A stretch of 64,000 nucleotides of DNA from an uncultured Bacteroidota bacterium. GTDB lineage: Bacteria > Bacteroidota > Bacteroidia > Flavobacteriales > Flavobacteriaceae. The number at the start of each line of letters is the position of its first letter. The stretch's first letter is position 1. Both the position numbers and the translations under genes were made by a program. Location: the NCBI GenBank assembly GCA_902554655.1, contig CACDPE010000004.1, forward strand, positions 1 to 64,000, given 5' to 3'. The notes under the pieces were generated by a model that worked only from the letters and a program-made list of their open reading frames with translations, ran no database searches and was not told the origin of the DNA. Positions 35,033 to 43,161 of this stretch are shown here, one piece after another.

Positions 35033-37669
35033 CTAGTGTGCCTCAAGCCAATTGTTGCCTTGACCAATGTCAACTTTAAGGGGAACTTTAAGTTTGTAGG
35101 CACTTTGCATGTTTGATGTAATAATTTCTTTTACAATGTTTAACTCATCAATTAAACAATCAAAAATAAGTTCATCATGAACTTGTAAGACAAGTTTTGA
35201 TTTAATTGATTGATTTTGAAATACGTTATTAATTTTGACCATTGCAATTTTTATAATATCTGCAGCGCTACCTTGAACTGGAGTGTTTATTGCATTTCTT
35301 TCTGCTGATGATCTTAATATTGCATTTCTTGAATTTATATCATTTAAAAATCTTTTTCTTCCTAGAATTGTTTTCACATATCCATTTTCCCTAGCAAATT
35401 CAATTTGATCCTGTGTGAAATCTTTTAGTTTAGGATATGATTTATAATAGTTTTCTATTATTTCTTTTGATTCGGATCTACTTAGTTTAGTTTGATTACT
35501 CAATCCAAAAGCAGAAACACCATAAATAATTCCAAAGTTTACAACTTTTGCATGACTTCTTTGTTCTGGCGTAACATCCTGAAGCTTAATTCCAAAAACA
35601 TTTGCAGCTGTTGCGGTATGAATATCTTCATCATTATTAAATGCATCAATCATACTTTTGTCATTACTCATTGAAGCAATAACTCTAAGTTCAATTTGGG
35701 AATAATCTGCCGATACTAGAATGTGTTTATTATCTCTTGGTGTAAAAGCTTTTCTAATTAATTTTCCATTCTTTGTTCTAATCGGAATATTTTGAAGATT
35801 AGGGTTTAAACTACTTAATCTACCAGTTGATGTTAGAGTCTGATTAAAAATGGTATGAATTCTTTTAGTATAACTATTTATTTGTTTTGGAAGAGCAGTG
35901 ACATATGTTGTAATGAGTTTCTGTAAAGATCTCCATTTTAGAATTTTTTCAACTATTTTATGTTTTTCAGAAAGTTTTGATAAAGTTTCTTCACTTGTAG
36001 AGTATTGTCCAGTCTTTGTTTTTTTTGCCTTGGATTCGATTTTTAATTTATCAAATAGTATTTCTCCAAGTTGTTTTGGAGACGCTAAATTAAACTCTTC
36101 ACCAGAGAAACTAAAAATTTCGGATTGCAGTTTTTTTAAAGAGTTATCAAATTGTTTGTATATATCATCTAACAACTTAGTATCAATATTTACTCCTTCA
36201 TTTTCCATTTCGGTTAATATTATAGATAAAGGCATCTCAACATCTTCAAAAAGAGATTCAATTCCATGCTCAATAATTTCTTTAGTAACTATTGCAGACA
36301 ATTTATTTATATAAAATACTCTTTCATAAGAGCCTGAATTAAAACCATAAATTTTTAAAAATGATTCAAAGTCATCTCGTCTGCTCGAATCAATTAGGTA
36401 GTTAGCAATTTTTAAATCAAAAAATTTTTTAGGATCATGGCTCAAGTTGTGTTTTTTAAAAAAGCGTAAAACCTTTTTTACATCAAAAACATAAATTTTT
36501 GAATTAGCACTAAATAACGGTTCAATTATTTTAATAAATTTATCTGAATTTATTTGATCAAGATTAATTGAATAAATTGAATTTTCAGTCCAACAAAAAG
36601 TTAAAAATTTTTCTTTATTAACATCAATAGAAAAAACTTCTTCATTGTGTAGTTTTTCGTATAAAAGCCTAAAAGATGTTTCGTTGTAGACATCTTGAAT
36701 TAAAAATTTATTTGAAGATATGAGCGTTTCCTCATTGTTAGTAAATAAGTCAATATTTTTATCAATTTCTTTAATCTCTTGATTATCATTAACGAAAATC
36801 TTTTTATATGTTTCAGTTAATCTTTTAAACTCTAGTTCACTAAAAATTTTAGTTATTTCACTGTTATTAGGTGTTTTTAACTTTAAATCTTCAAGTTCAA
36901 ATTCAACAGGAACATTTGTAATTATTTTTGCTAATTTTTTTGATAAAAAACCAAGTTCTTTATTGTCTTCAATTTTTTCTTTTAATTTTCCTTTTAAATG
37001 TTCTATATTCTCAATTAATCCTTCAAGCGAACCGTATTCTTTTAAAAATTTTTTAGCTGTTTTGTCCCCAACTCCAGGGAGGCCAGGTATATTATCAACA
37101 GAATCACCCATCATCCCTAAATAATCAATAACTTTTGTTGGATGATCAATTTCAAATTTATTATTCACTTCATCAACTCCCCAAATTTCAATTCCATTTC
37201 CAAATCGAGCTGGTTTATATAAAAATATATCCTCAGTAACTAATTGTGCAAAATCTTTATCTGGAGTTACCATAAATATTTGAAATCCTTCTTTTTCAGC
37301 TCTCATCGCAATAGTCCCTATAATATCATCAGCTTCGTAACCATCTTTATCAATTGTATTTATACCTAAGTTTTTTAGTATATCATAAATAATTGGTACT
37401 GATTCAAGAATTGGTTCTGGGGTAGCATGTCTATTAGCTTTATATTCTCGAAATATTTCTCTTCTGTCTTTTGAACCACCTTTATCAAAAACAACTGAAA
37501 AATAATCAGGTTTTTCTCTGTTTAAAATATCAAAGATTGAATTCAAAAATCCCATTATTGCACTTGTGTCAAATCCTTTTGAATTAATTCTGGGGTTTTT
37601 TATAAAAGCATAATATCCTCTAAAAATAAGAGCATAAGCATCAATCAAAAAAAGTTTTGGTTTATTCAT
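35033..37669 (-). CDS. polA: DNA polymerase I with degenerate proofreading domain
   Basis: An 878-residue family A polymerase for repair and Okazaki processing. The 5' nuclease (about 1-290) has FLIDAYALIFRGYYAF, FDKGGSKDRREIFREYKANR and GVGDKTAKKFL. The polymerase domain (about 490-878) has the motif A VSADYSQIELRVIA near 655, motif B around RSHAKVVNFGIIYGVSAFGLS (in part) near 700, and motif C LQVHDELIFD near 828. The central region (about 320-470) has the fold position of the 3'-5' exonuclease, but the DxE motif reads IDVN and the other two acidic motifs cannot be found. Loss of proofreading is therefore inferred, as in Taq or Bacillus enzymes. Confidence 0.95.
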   Translation of the reverse strand: MNKPKLFLIDAYALIFRGYYAFIKNPRINSKGFDTSAIMGFLNSIFDILNREKPDYFSVVFDKGGSKDRREIFREYKANRHATPEPILESVPIIYDILKNLGINTIDKDGYEADDIIGTIAMRAEKEGFQIFMVTPDKDFAQLVTEDIFLYKPARFGNGIEIWGVDEVNNKFEIDHPTKVIDYLGMMGDSVDNIPGLPGVGDKTAKKFLKEYGSLEGLIENIEHLKGKLKEKIEDNKELGFLSKKLAKIITNVPVEFELEDLKLKTPNNSEITKIFSELEFKRLTETYKKIFVNDNQEIKEIDKNIDLFTNNEETLISSNKFLIQDVYNETSFRLLYEKLHNEEVFSIDVNKEKFLTFCWTENSIYSINLDQINSDKFIKIIEPLFSANSKIYVFDVKKVLRFFKKHNLSHDPKKFFDLKIANYLIDSSRRDDFESFLKIYGFNSGSYERVFYINKLSAIVTKEIIEHGIESLFEDVEMPLSIILTEMENEGVNIDTKLLDDIYKQFDNSLKKLQSEIFSFSGEEFNLASPKQLGEILFDKLKIESKAKKTKTGQYSTSEETLSKLSEKHKIVEKILKWRSLQKLITTYVTALPKQINSYTKRIHTIFNQTLTSTGRLSSLNPNLQNIPIRTKNGKLIRKAFTPRDNKHILVSADYSQIELRVIASMSNDKSMIDAFNNDEDIHTATAANVFGIKLQDVTPEQRSHAKVVNFGIIYGVSAFGLSNQTKLSRSESKEIIENYYKSYPKLKDFTQDQIEFARENGYVKTILGRKRFLNDINSRNAILRSSAERNAINTPVQGSAADIIKIAMVKINNVFQNQSIKSKLVLQVHDELIFDCLIDELNIVKEIITSNMQSAYKLKVPLKVDIGQGNNWLEAH

Positions 37670-37797
37670 TGAAGTAGGTCCTAAATTACAAACTAATGAT
37701 TAGAAATCTTAATATTTATTAACCTAAAATAGTTTGACTTAAAACAGTAAAAATCACTTATTTATAAAAAATGTTATTTTTACGCTAAATTTTATAT

Positions 37798-38094
37798 ATG
37801 TCTAAATTTGGTGAACTTATCGATTCCGAAATGCCGATTCTTTTAGATTTTTATACTGATTGGAATGAATCATCAACATCAATGCATCCTGTTCTAAAAG
37901 ATGTTGCTGCTGCAATTGGAGATAAAGGAAAGGTAATAAAAATCAATGTTGACAAAAACAATGAATTAGCTCAGGCCCTTCGAATTAAAGGTCTTCCAAC
38001 TTTGATGATTTATAAGTCAGGTGAAATGGTATGGAGGCAGAGTGGCGAACAAGATGCCAATACTCTTATAAATCTATTAAACGAATTTCTATAA
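37798..38094 (+). CDS. thioredoxin-fold protein lacking the CxxC active site
   Basis: A 98-residue protein with a full thioredoxin fold: PILLDFYTDWNESS near residue 13, VIKINVDKNNELAQALRIKGLPTLMIYKSGE and a C-terminal helix. The cis-proline (GLPTLM) is kept, but the CGPC position reads NESS after the conserved Trp, so there is no redox pair and no cysteine anywhere in the protein. It is cytoplasmic (no signal). I recall similar DWNE-type thioredoxin-like proteins in other Flavobacteriaceae, which argues for a conserved non-redox role, for example as a structural partner or chaperone; the role itself is unknown. It is divergent from polA and convergent with the DUF2723 gene. Confidence 0.85.
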   Translation: MSKFGELIDSEMPILLDFYTDWNESSTSMHPVLKDVAAAIGDKGKVIKINVDKNNELAQALRIKGLPTLMIYKSGEMVWRQSGEQDANTLINLLNEFL

Positions 38095-41000
38095 ACTAAA
38101 ATTATCAACGAAATTCAAGTATTCATTTAATTCAGATTTAATATATTTTTTATCCTCATATTCAGATATTATGTTAATTAATTCTTCATAATTAACTAAC
38201 TCTTGTTCGGATAATGAATTTATGTAATCAGCTGAAGAATCATCCCTCGCAGAAATTAAATTTTTTAACCTTTCCGAAATTAATTTTTTATTTGTTTCAT
38301 AAAGGTCTCTTGCCTCAGATGTTTTTTCTGCTAAATATAAAGGAGAAATAAAACTTGTTAAATAATTGAAGAAATCATACTCGCCATACAAGCTTTTAAA
38401 AACATTAGATGTTTCTATGTATTTTAATAAATAATCACTGACAAATTCAATTTCTCCTAAATTTATTTGATTCTCAAGAAGACCTCTTAATCTTTCATTA
38501 TAGGTAAAAATATTTTCAGCATATGATTCTAAATCAAAACTATTTTCATTATAGATCATAGATTTTGAGTAATAATTGATTTGATCATGATATTTTTCCT
38601 CAATTACTTTAAATAGGTCTCTACCCTTTTTAATTTTTCCAATTTTATAATAGCTATCTATATATGGCTCACTTAGACTGTAGTATCCGAAATATTCAAT
38701 AGGTAATTTTTCAAAAGAAAGATCTAAAATTTCATTAGCCTTATCATAGTCTCCAAGTGAGATAAATTCTTCCGCAAGTCTATGTAAATTACTTCTAAAA
38801 GTTATACTATTTTTCCTCGTTTCAGGATCATGGTAAATTTCATCTGATTCTGAATTACCCCATTGCCATTTTTTTACAATATTGTACATATTGTTTGGAT
38901 CAATTCTCCCCATCTGGTATGGGTTATTCGGATTTAATGGAGTTTTAATTGGAACAAGCTTATAAACTAATCCATCTAACTGAAGATAATCTTTCATCCA
39001 CAAATATTCTGAATCTTTGTAACTTCCACCTGTAAAATATATTGGTCTTTCCCAATCATTTTTAGAAAGAATATCAAGCATAAGTATTTGATTTTTATAT
39101 AGACCTGATTTTGGAAGATCGATATCTATATAATCAACAATTAAATTTTCATTTTCTTTTTTTACAACACCAGAATTAAGAACATTTTTTTTATTAACGT
39201 AAAATCGCACCTTATTAGTAGGGTAAAAAACCATATTTTGGGTAAACTTTGGAACATTATTTAAATCAGATTTATCATAACCATATTGTTCTAATAAAAA
39301 TTTGTATTTAGTTCTTTCATTATCACTGCTAATCCAGTTCATAAAATCTTTTAAGTCCCACCTAACTGAATCAATTAGCGCCTCGTATTTAATGTAATCT
39401 CTTATACCATGTGCATATTGACTGTGCTTTAGTTGGGATTTTATTGGCTCACTTTTATATGCCTTTCTCTTCATTTGATCCATATACCAGTCCGTAGCTA
39501 TTAAACTAGTATTTATTGTCCTTACATCAGTTCTATGTTCTTCAATCTCTTGAGCATACCAAAGAGCAAAAGTGTCATTGTCTCCAATTGTAAAAATCAT
39601 GGCTTGTTTGTCTTCCACAATTGAATCAAGATATGCTTTAGCTAAAGTTTGAGCTGTATATCTGTCAGATCTGTCGTGATCATCCCAATTATTGAATGCA
39701 AGTAATACAGGAGCAACTAATACAATCACGAATGAAATTATCGAAGAATAACGTTCATTTAAATAGTGTTTTATGGATTTAAAAAAGTACATAAAACTTA
39801 ACCCTATAAAAATTGAAAATACATAAAATGAACCAACTAAGGCATAATCCCTCTCTCTTGGTTCAAAGACTCTTTCATTTAAATAAAACTTAAGAGCTAT
39901 TCCAGTAAAAACAAATAATAGAAATAGAGGCCAAAAAGTCTTAAAATCTATTTTTAATAAATAGAAGAAACCTAATAATCCTAAAATTAATGGAATCATA
40001 AAATATTTGTTTCGAGCCTTATTATTAATTACATCAAGTGGTAAATTATCTTGAGGACCCAATCTAACTTCATCAATAATTTTAAAACCTGAAATCCAAT
40101 TTCCATTTTCGAGGTCAAATTTCCATTGATTATCATTTTGCCTTCCAGAGAAATTCCACATAAAATATCTAAAATACATTTGCCCCAGTTGATAGGAAAA
40201 AAAGTAATTAAGATTAGCTAAAAAACTAGGTTTTTCAATCTCAATGTAACTGTTAAAGTTTGATAAAAATTCATTGAATTCTTCTGCAGTTACATCATCA
40301 TTATCAATATCATTTTTAAAGTTTTGAACAATTTCTTGAACTTGAGGTTCATTTTTGTATTCATCTTTGATTTCAAAATTTAAAAATCCGTAGTATTTTA
40401 AATAATTAACAGCGTTATTGTCGCTCCACATTCTTGGGAAAAATCCTCTATGTTTTTTATTAGAATTAATTTTTCCCTTTTCCCAATCATTAACAATTAT
40501 ATATTTATTAAGTCTTTCATCTTTCTCATATTTTGGCTTATCGTCTTTGTATGGTTCATCTTCATCTTGTCCAGCATAAGCATCGGAAAACATTGGTCCA
40601 TAAAATAAATAAGTATCAGGATACTGTTCTAAATTATAGTATGCTAATAATGATCTTGCATCTTTGGGTGAATTTTCATTGATTACAGTATCAGCATTAG
40701 ATCTTATTGGAATCATTAACCAAGACGAGAACCCAACAAATATAAAAGTTATGCATAGTATTAAAGTATTCAATTTATATAGTTTTTTCTTTTTAGTAAA
40801 ATTGATTGTGCTATATAAAATGAAAATCAATAGAAATGCAGTAAAAATTGTTCCTGAATTAAATGGAAGACCTAATTCATTGACAAAAAACACTTCTAAA
40901 TAACCAAATAATTTTAGTGTTGACGGCAGCAATAATTTAAAGATGAATAATAAAATTGAAACAGAAATAATATTTGCAAGTATGAATTTTTTTAAATCAA

Positions 41001-41631
41001 TTTTTTGATATTTTTTAAAAAAATAAATTAGTCCGATCGAAGGTAATGCAAGAAGACCCATAAAATGAACTCCAAATGATAAACCAATAACAAATGAAAT
41101 TAAAATTAACCACTTGTCTGATCTGTCACTACCAAATTCAGATTCCCACTTTAAACCAAGCCAAAATAAAACAGATAAAATTAACGTAGCCATTGCATAT
41201 ACTTCAGCTTCAACAGCATTAAACCAGAAGCTATCTGTGAATGTAAATGTAAGAGCACCAAGAAATGATGAGCCAAAAACTTTTAGAAACTCATCTTTTT
41301 TTAACAGATCACCAATTCCAAGAATTTTTTTTGTTATCAATGATATTGACCAAAAAAGAAAGACTATAGTAAATGCACTTGACGTCACTGACATCATATT
41401 TACTGTGAATGCAATTTGTTCTATATCAAAAGCAAAAATTGAAAAAATAGCACCTAGCATTTGAAATAATGGAGCTCCAGGGGGATGCCCTATTTGAAGT
41501 TTTGCGGATGTAGAAATATATTCTGCGCAATCCCAATAGCTTGCAGTCGGCTCTACCGTCAGGCAAAAAACTAAAAATGCAATTGAACCAGTTAAAAATC
41601 CGAAAAAATTATTGTATTTATTAAAATTCAA
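38089..41631 (-). CDS. DUF2723 multi-pass membrane protein with C-terminal helical repeats
   Basis: A giant 1180-residue protein. The N-terminal part (about 1-320) has many membrane helices and the family signature EPTASYWDCAEYISTSAKL followed by QIGHPPGAPLFQMLGA, typical of DUF2723, a family related to protein O-mannosyltransferases (GT-C fold). A second set of helices lies near 550-680. The block FTIGDNDTFALWYAQEIEEHRTD (in part) begins a large soluble domain. The C-terminal 250 residues are helical and TPR-like (LAEEFISLGDYDKANEILDLS). The start is TTG at 41631; an in-frame TAG lies five codons upstream and no ATG exists. Glycosyl transfer is inferred from the fold only. The last six bases overlap the convergent thioredoxin-like gene. 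Confidence 0.83.
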   Translation of the reverse strand: MNFNKYNNFFGFLTGSIAFLVFCLTVEPTASYWDCAEYISTSAKLQIGHPPGAPLFQMLGAIFSIFAFDIEQIAFTVNMMSVTSSAFTIVFLFWSISLITKKILGIGDLLKKDEFLKVFGSSFLGALTFTFTDSFWFNAVEAEVYAMATLILSVLFWLGLKWESEFGSDRSDKWLILISFVIGLSFGVHFMGLLALPSIGLIYFFKKYQKIDLKKFILANIISVSILLFIFKLLLPSTLKLFGYLEVFFVNELGLPFNSGTIFTAFLLIFILYSTINFTKKKKLYKLNTLILCITFIFVGFSSWLMIPIRSNADTVINENSPKDARSLLAYYNLEQYPDTYLFYGPMFSDAYAGQDEDEPYKDDKPKYEKDERLNKYIIVNDWEKGKINSNKKHRGFFPRMWSDNNAVNYLKYYGFLNFEIKDEYKNEPQVQEIVQNFKNDIDNDDVTAEEFNEFLSNFNSYIEIEKPSFLANLNYFFSYQLGQMYFRYFMWNFSGRQNDNQWKFDLENGNWISGFKIIDEVRLGPQDNLPLDVINNKARNKYFMIPLILGLLGFFYLLKIDFKTFWPLFLLFVFTGIALKFYLNERVFEPRERDYALVGSFYVFSIFIGLSFMYFFKSIKHYLNERYSSIISFVIVLVAPVLLAFNNWDDHDRSDRYTAQTLAKAYLDSIVEDKQAMIFTIGDNDTFALWYAQEIEEHRTDVRTINTSLIATDWYMDQMKRKAYKSEPIKSQLKHSQYAHGIRDYIKYEALIDSVRWDLKDFMNWISSDNERTKYKFLLEQYGYDKSDLNNVPKFTQNMVFYPTNKVRFYVNKKNVLNSGVVKKENENLIVDYIDIDLPKSGLYKNQILMLDILSKNDWERPIYFTGGSYKDSEYLWMKDYLQLDGLVYKLVPIKTPLNPNNPYQMGRIDPNNMYNIVKKWQWGNSESDEIYHDPETRKNSITFRSNLHRLAEEFISLGDYDKANEILDLSFEKLPIEYFGYYSLSEPYIDSYYKIGKIKKGRDLFKVIEEKYHDQINYYSKSMIYNENSFDLESYAENIFTYNERLRGLLENQINLGEIEFVSDYLLKYIETSNVFKSLYGEYDFFNYLTSFISPLYLAEKTSEARDLYETNKKLISERLKNLISARDDSSADYINSLSEQELVNYEELINIISEYEDKKYIKSELNEYLNFVDNFSL

Positions 41632-41746
41632 AATATTTTTAAAAGTCTAAAAATAAATAAACATTGTCAATTTCGCAGTTATTTCAATGTTAAAGATTAA
41701 AGTGATAATTATTTCATATAAACTGGTATATAATTGAAAGTTATTT

Positions 41747-41754
41747 TAAATTTG
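41747..41754 (+). promoter_or_regulatory. putative -7 box TAAATTTG for tRNA-Gln
   Basis: TAAATTTG fits TAnnTTTG and ends 8 bases before the tRNA 5' end at 41763, the spacing expected if transcription starts next to the mature end. No exact TTG at -33. Confidence 0.55.
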
Positions 41755-41762
41755 CATGCTCT

Positions 41763-41835
41763 TGGCCTATGGTGTAACTGGCAACACGTCTGGTTTTGGT
41801 CCAGAAGAGTCTAGGTTCGATCCCTAGTAGGCCAA
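41763..41835 (+). tRNA. tRNA-Gln (anticodon TTG)
   Basis: The cloverleaf folds by hand: acceptor stem TGGCCTA/TAGGCCA, D stem GTGT/ACAC with an AACTGGCA loop, anticodon stem TCTGG/CCAGA with loop TTTTGGT (anticodon TTG), T stem CTAGG/CCTAG with loop TTCGATC, discriminator A at 41835. The CCA end is not encoded. The anticodon reads CAA and CAG (wobble) for Gln. Confidence 0.95.
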
Positions 41836-41855
41836 CAAAGTTTGTAAGATATTTA

Positions 41856-41863
41856 TATATTTG
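41856..41863 (+). promoter_or_regulatory. putative -7 box TATATTTG for nusA-infB
   Basis: TATATTTG fits TAnnTTTG. It lies 21 bases past the tRNA-Gln end and 20 bases before a strong terminator-like hairpin, with the nusA ATG 62 bases downstream. No -33 TTG is seen at normal spacing; that element would fall at the tRNA 3' end. Confidence 0.45.
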
Positions 41864-41882
41864 CACAGCTGAACGAAAATTA

Positions 41883-41908
41883 GAGGGGACATTGTCCCCT
41901 CCTTTTTT
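41883..41908 (+). terminator. Rho-independent terminator or attenuator between tRNA-Gln and nusA
   Basis: A perfect 8-base GC-rich stem GAGGGGAC-ATT-GTCCCCTC (41883-41901) is followed by one C and six T residues (41903-41908), the textbook terminator form and the strongest hairpin I see in this AT-rich window. It would end the tRNA-Gln transcript. Because the only promoter-like box for nusA is upstream of it, it may also attenuate nusA-infB. Confidence 0.8.
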
Positions 41909-41925
41909 ATATATAATTTAAAAAT

Positions 41926-43161
41926 ATGGATAATTTATCATTAATTGAATCTTTTTCAGAATTTAAGGATGAGAAGTTTATTGATAGGGTAACTTTGATG
42001 TCTATTCTTGAAGAAGTTTTCAGAAATACCTTGAAAAGAAAATTTGGGGATGATGAAAATTTTGATGTCATTATTAACCCGGATAAAGGTGACTTAGAAA
42101 TTTGGAGAAATAGAGTTGTAGTTGCTGATGATGATGTAGAGGATGACAATAGTCAAATCTCTCTTACTGATGCAAGGAAAATTGAACCTGATTTTGAAGT
42201 TGGTGAAGATGTTTCTGAAGAAGTAAAGCTCATTGATTTAGGTAGAAGAGTAGTTCTTTCACTCAGGCAAAACCTAGTTGCTAAGGTGCATGAACATGAC
42301 AATGGTATAATTTACAAGCAATTTATTGACTTAGTTGGAGAAATTTACACCGCTGAAGTTCATCATATAAGACACAACGTTGTTATTCTGTTAGACGACG
42401 ATGGAAATGAAATAATAATGCCAAAGGATAGGCAAATACCTTCAGATTTCTACAGAAAAGGTGATTCAATTAGAGGGATCATTGAATCTGTCGAATTAAA
42501 AGGCACAAAACCTTCTATAATCATGTCAAGAACATCACCAAAGTTTTTAGAAAAGCTTTTTGAGCAAGACATTCCTGAGGTTTTTGATGGTTTAATTAAT
42601 ATAAAAAAAGTAGTTAGAATTCCTGGTGAAAAAGCTAAGGTAGCAGTTGATTCATATGATGACAGAATTGACCCTGTTGGAGCTTGTGTAGGTATGAAAG
42701 GGTCAAGAATTCATGGCATTGTTAGAGAGCTTGGCAATGAGAATATTGATGTTGTTAATTACACTACTAATACTCAGTTATTTATTTCTAGATCATTGAG
42801 TCCTGCAAAAATAACATCACTAAAAATTGATGATGAAAATAAAACAGTTCAAGTTTATTTAGATTCAGATCAAGTTTCTAAAGCTATTGGAAGAGGTGGG
42901 TATAATATAAAGCTTGCTGGTCAATTGACAGGGTATGAAATTGATGTTTTTAGAGAAGATTCTGAAGAAGATGTTGAGTTAACTGAATTTTCTGACGAAA
43001 TTGACTCATGGATTATTGATGAGTTTAAAAAAGCTGGACTTGACACTGCTAAAAGTATATTAGAGCAAGATGTTGAGGATCTTGCTAAAAGAACTGATTT
43101 AGAAGAAGAAACTATTGTTGATGTTAGAAAAATTTTAAGTGAAGAGTTTGAAGAAAATTAA
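41926..43161 (+). CDS. nusA: transcription termination/antitermination protein NusA
   Basis: NusA, 411 aa, binds RNA polymerase and modulates pausing, termination and antitermination. Domains in order: N-terminal RNAP-binding domain (1-~125, ending ADDDVEDDN...DVSEEVKLI), S1 domain (~135-200, with [19 protein letters not shown]), KH1 with [12 protein letters not shown], and KH2 with [22 protein letters not shown] and [12 protein letters not shown]. The C-terminal part is short and acidic ([17 protein letters not shown]). Its stop overlaps the infB start (TAATG). The rimP gene usually found just before nusA in many bacteria is absent here. Confidence 0.96.
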   Translation: MDNLSLIESFSEFKDEKFIDRVTLMSILEEVFRNTLKRKFGDDENFDVIINPDKGDLEIWRNRVVVADDDVEDDNSQISLTDARKIEPDFEVGEDVSEEVKLIDLGRRVVLSLRQNLVAKVHEHDNGIIYKQFIDLVGEIYTAEVHHIRHNVVILLDDDGNEIIMPKDRQIPSDFYRKGDSIRGIIESVELKGTKPSIIMSRTSPKFLEKLFEQDIPEVFDGLINIKKVVRIPGEKAKVAVDSYDDRIDPVGACVGMKGSRIHGIVRELGNENIDVVNYTTNTQLFISRSLSPAKITSLKIDDENKTVQVYLDSDQVSKAIGRGGYNIKLAGQLTGYEIDVFREDSEEDVELTEFSDEIDSWIIDEFKKAGLDTAKSILEQDVEDLAKRTDLEEETIVDVRKILSEEFEEN

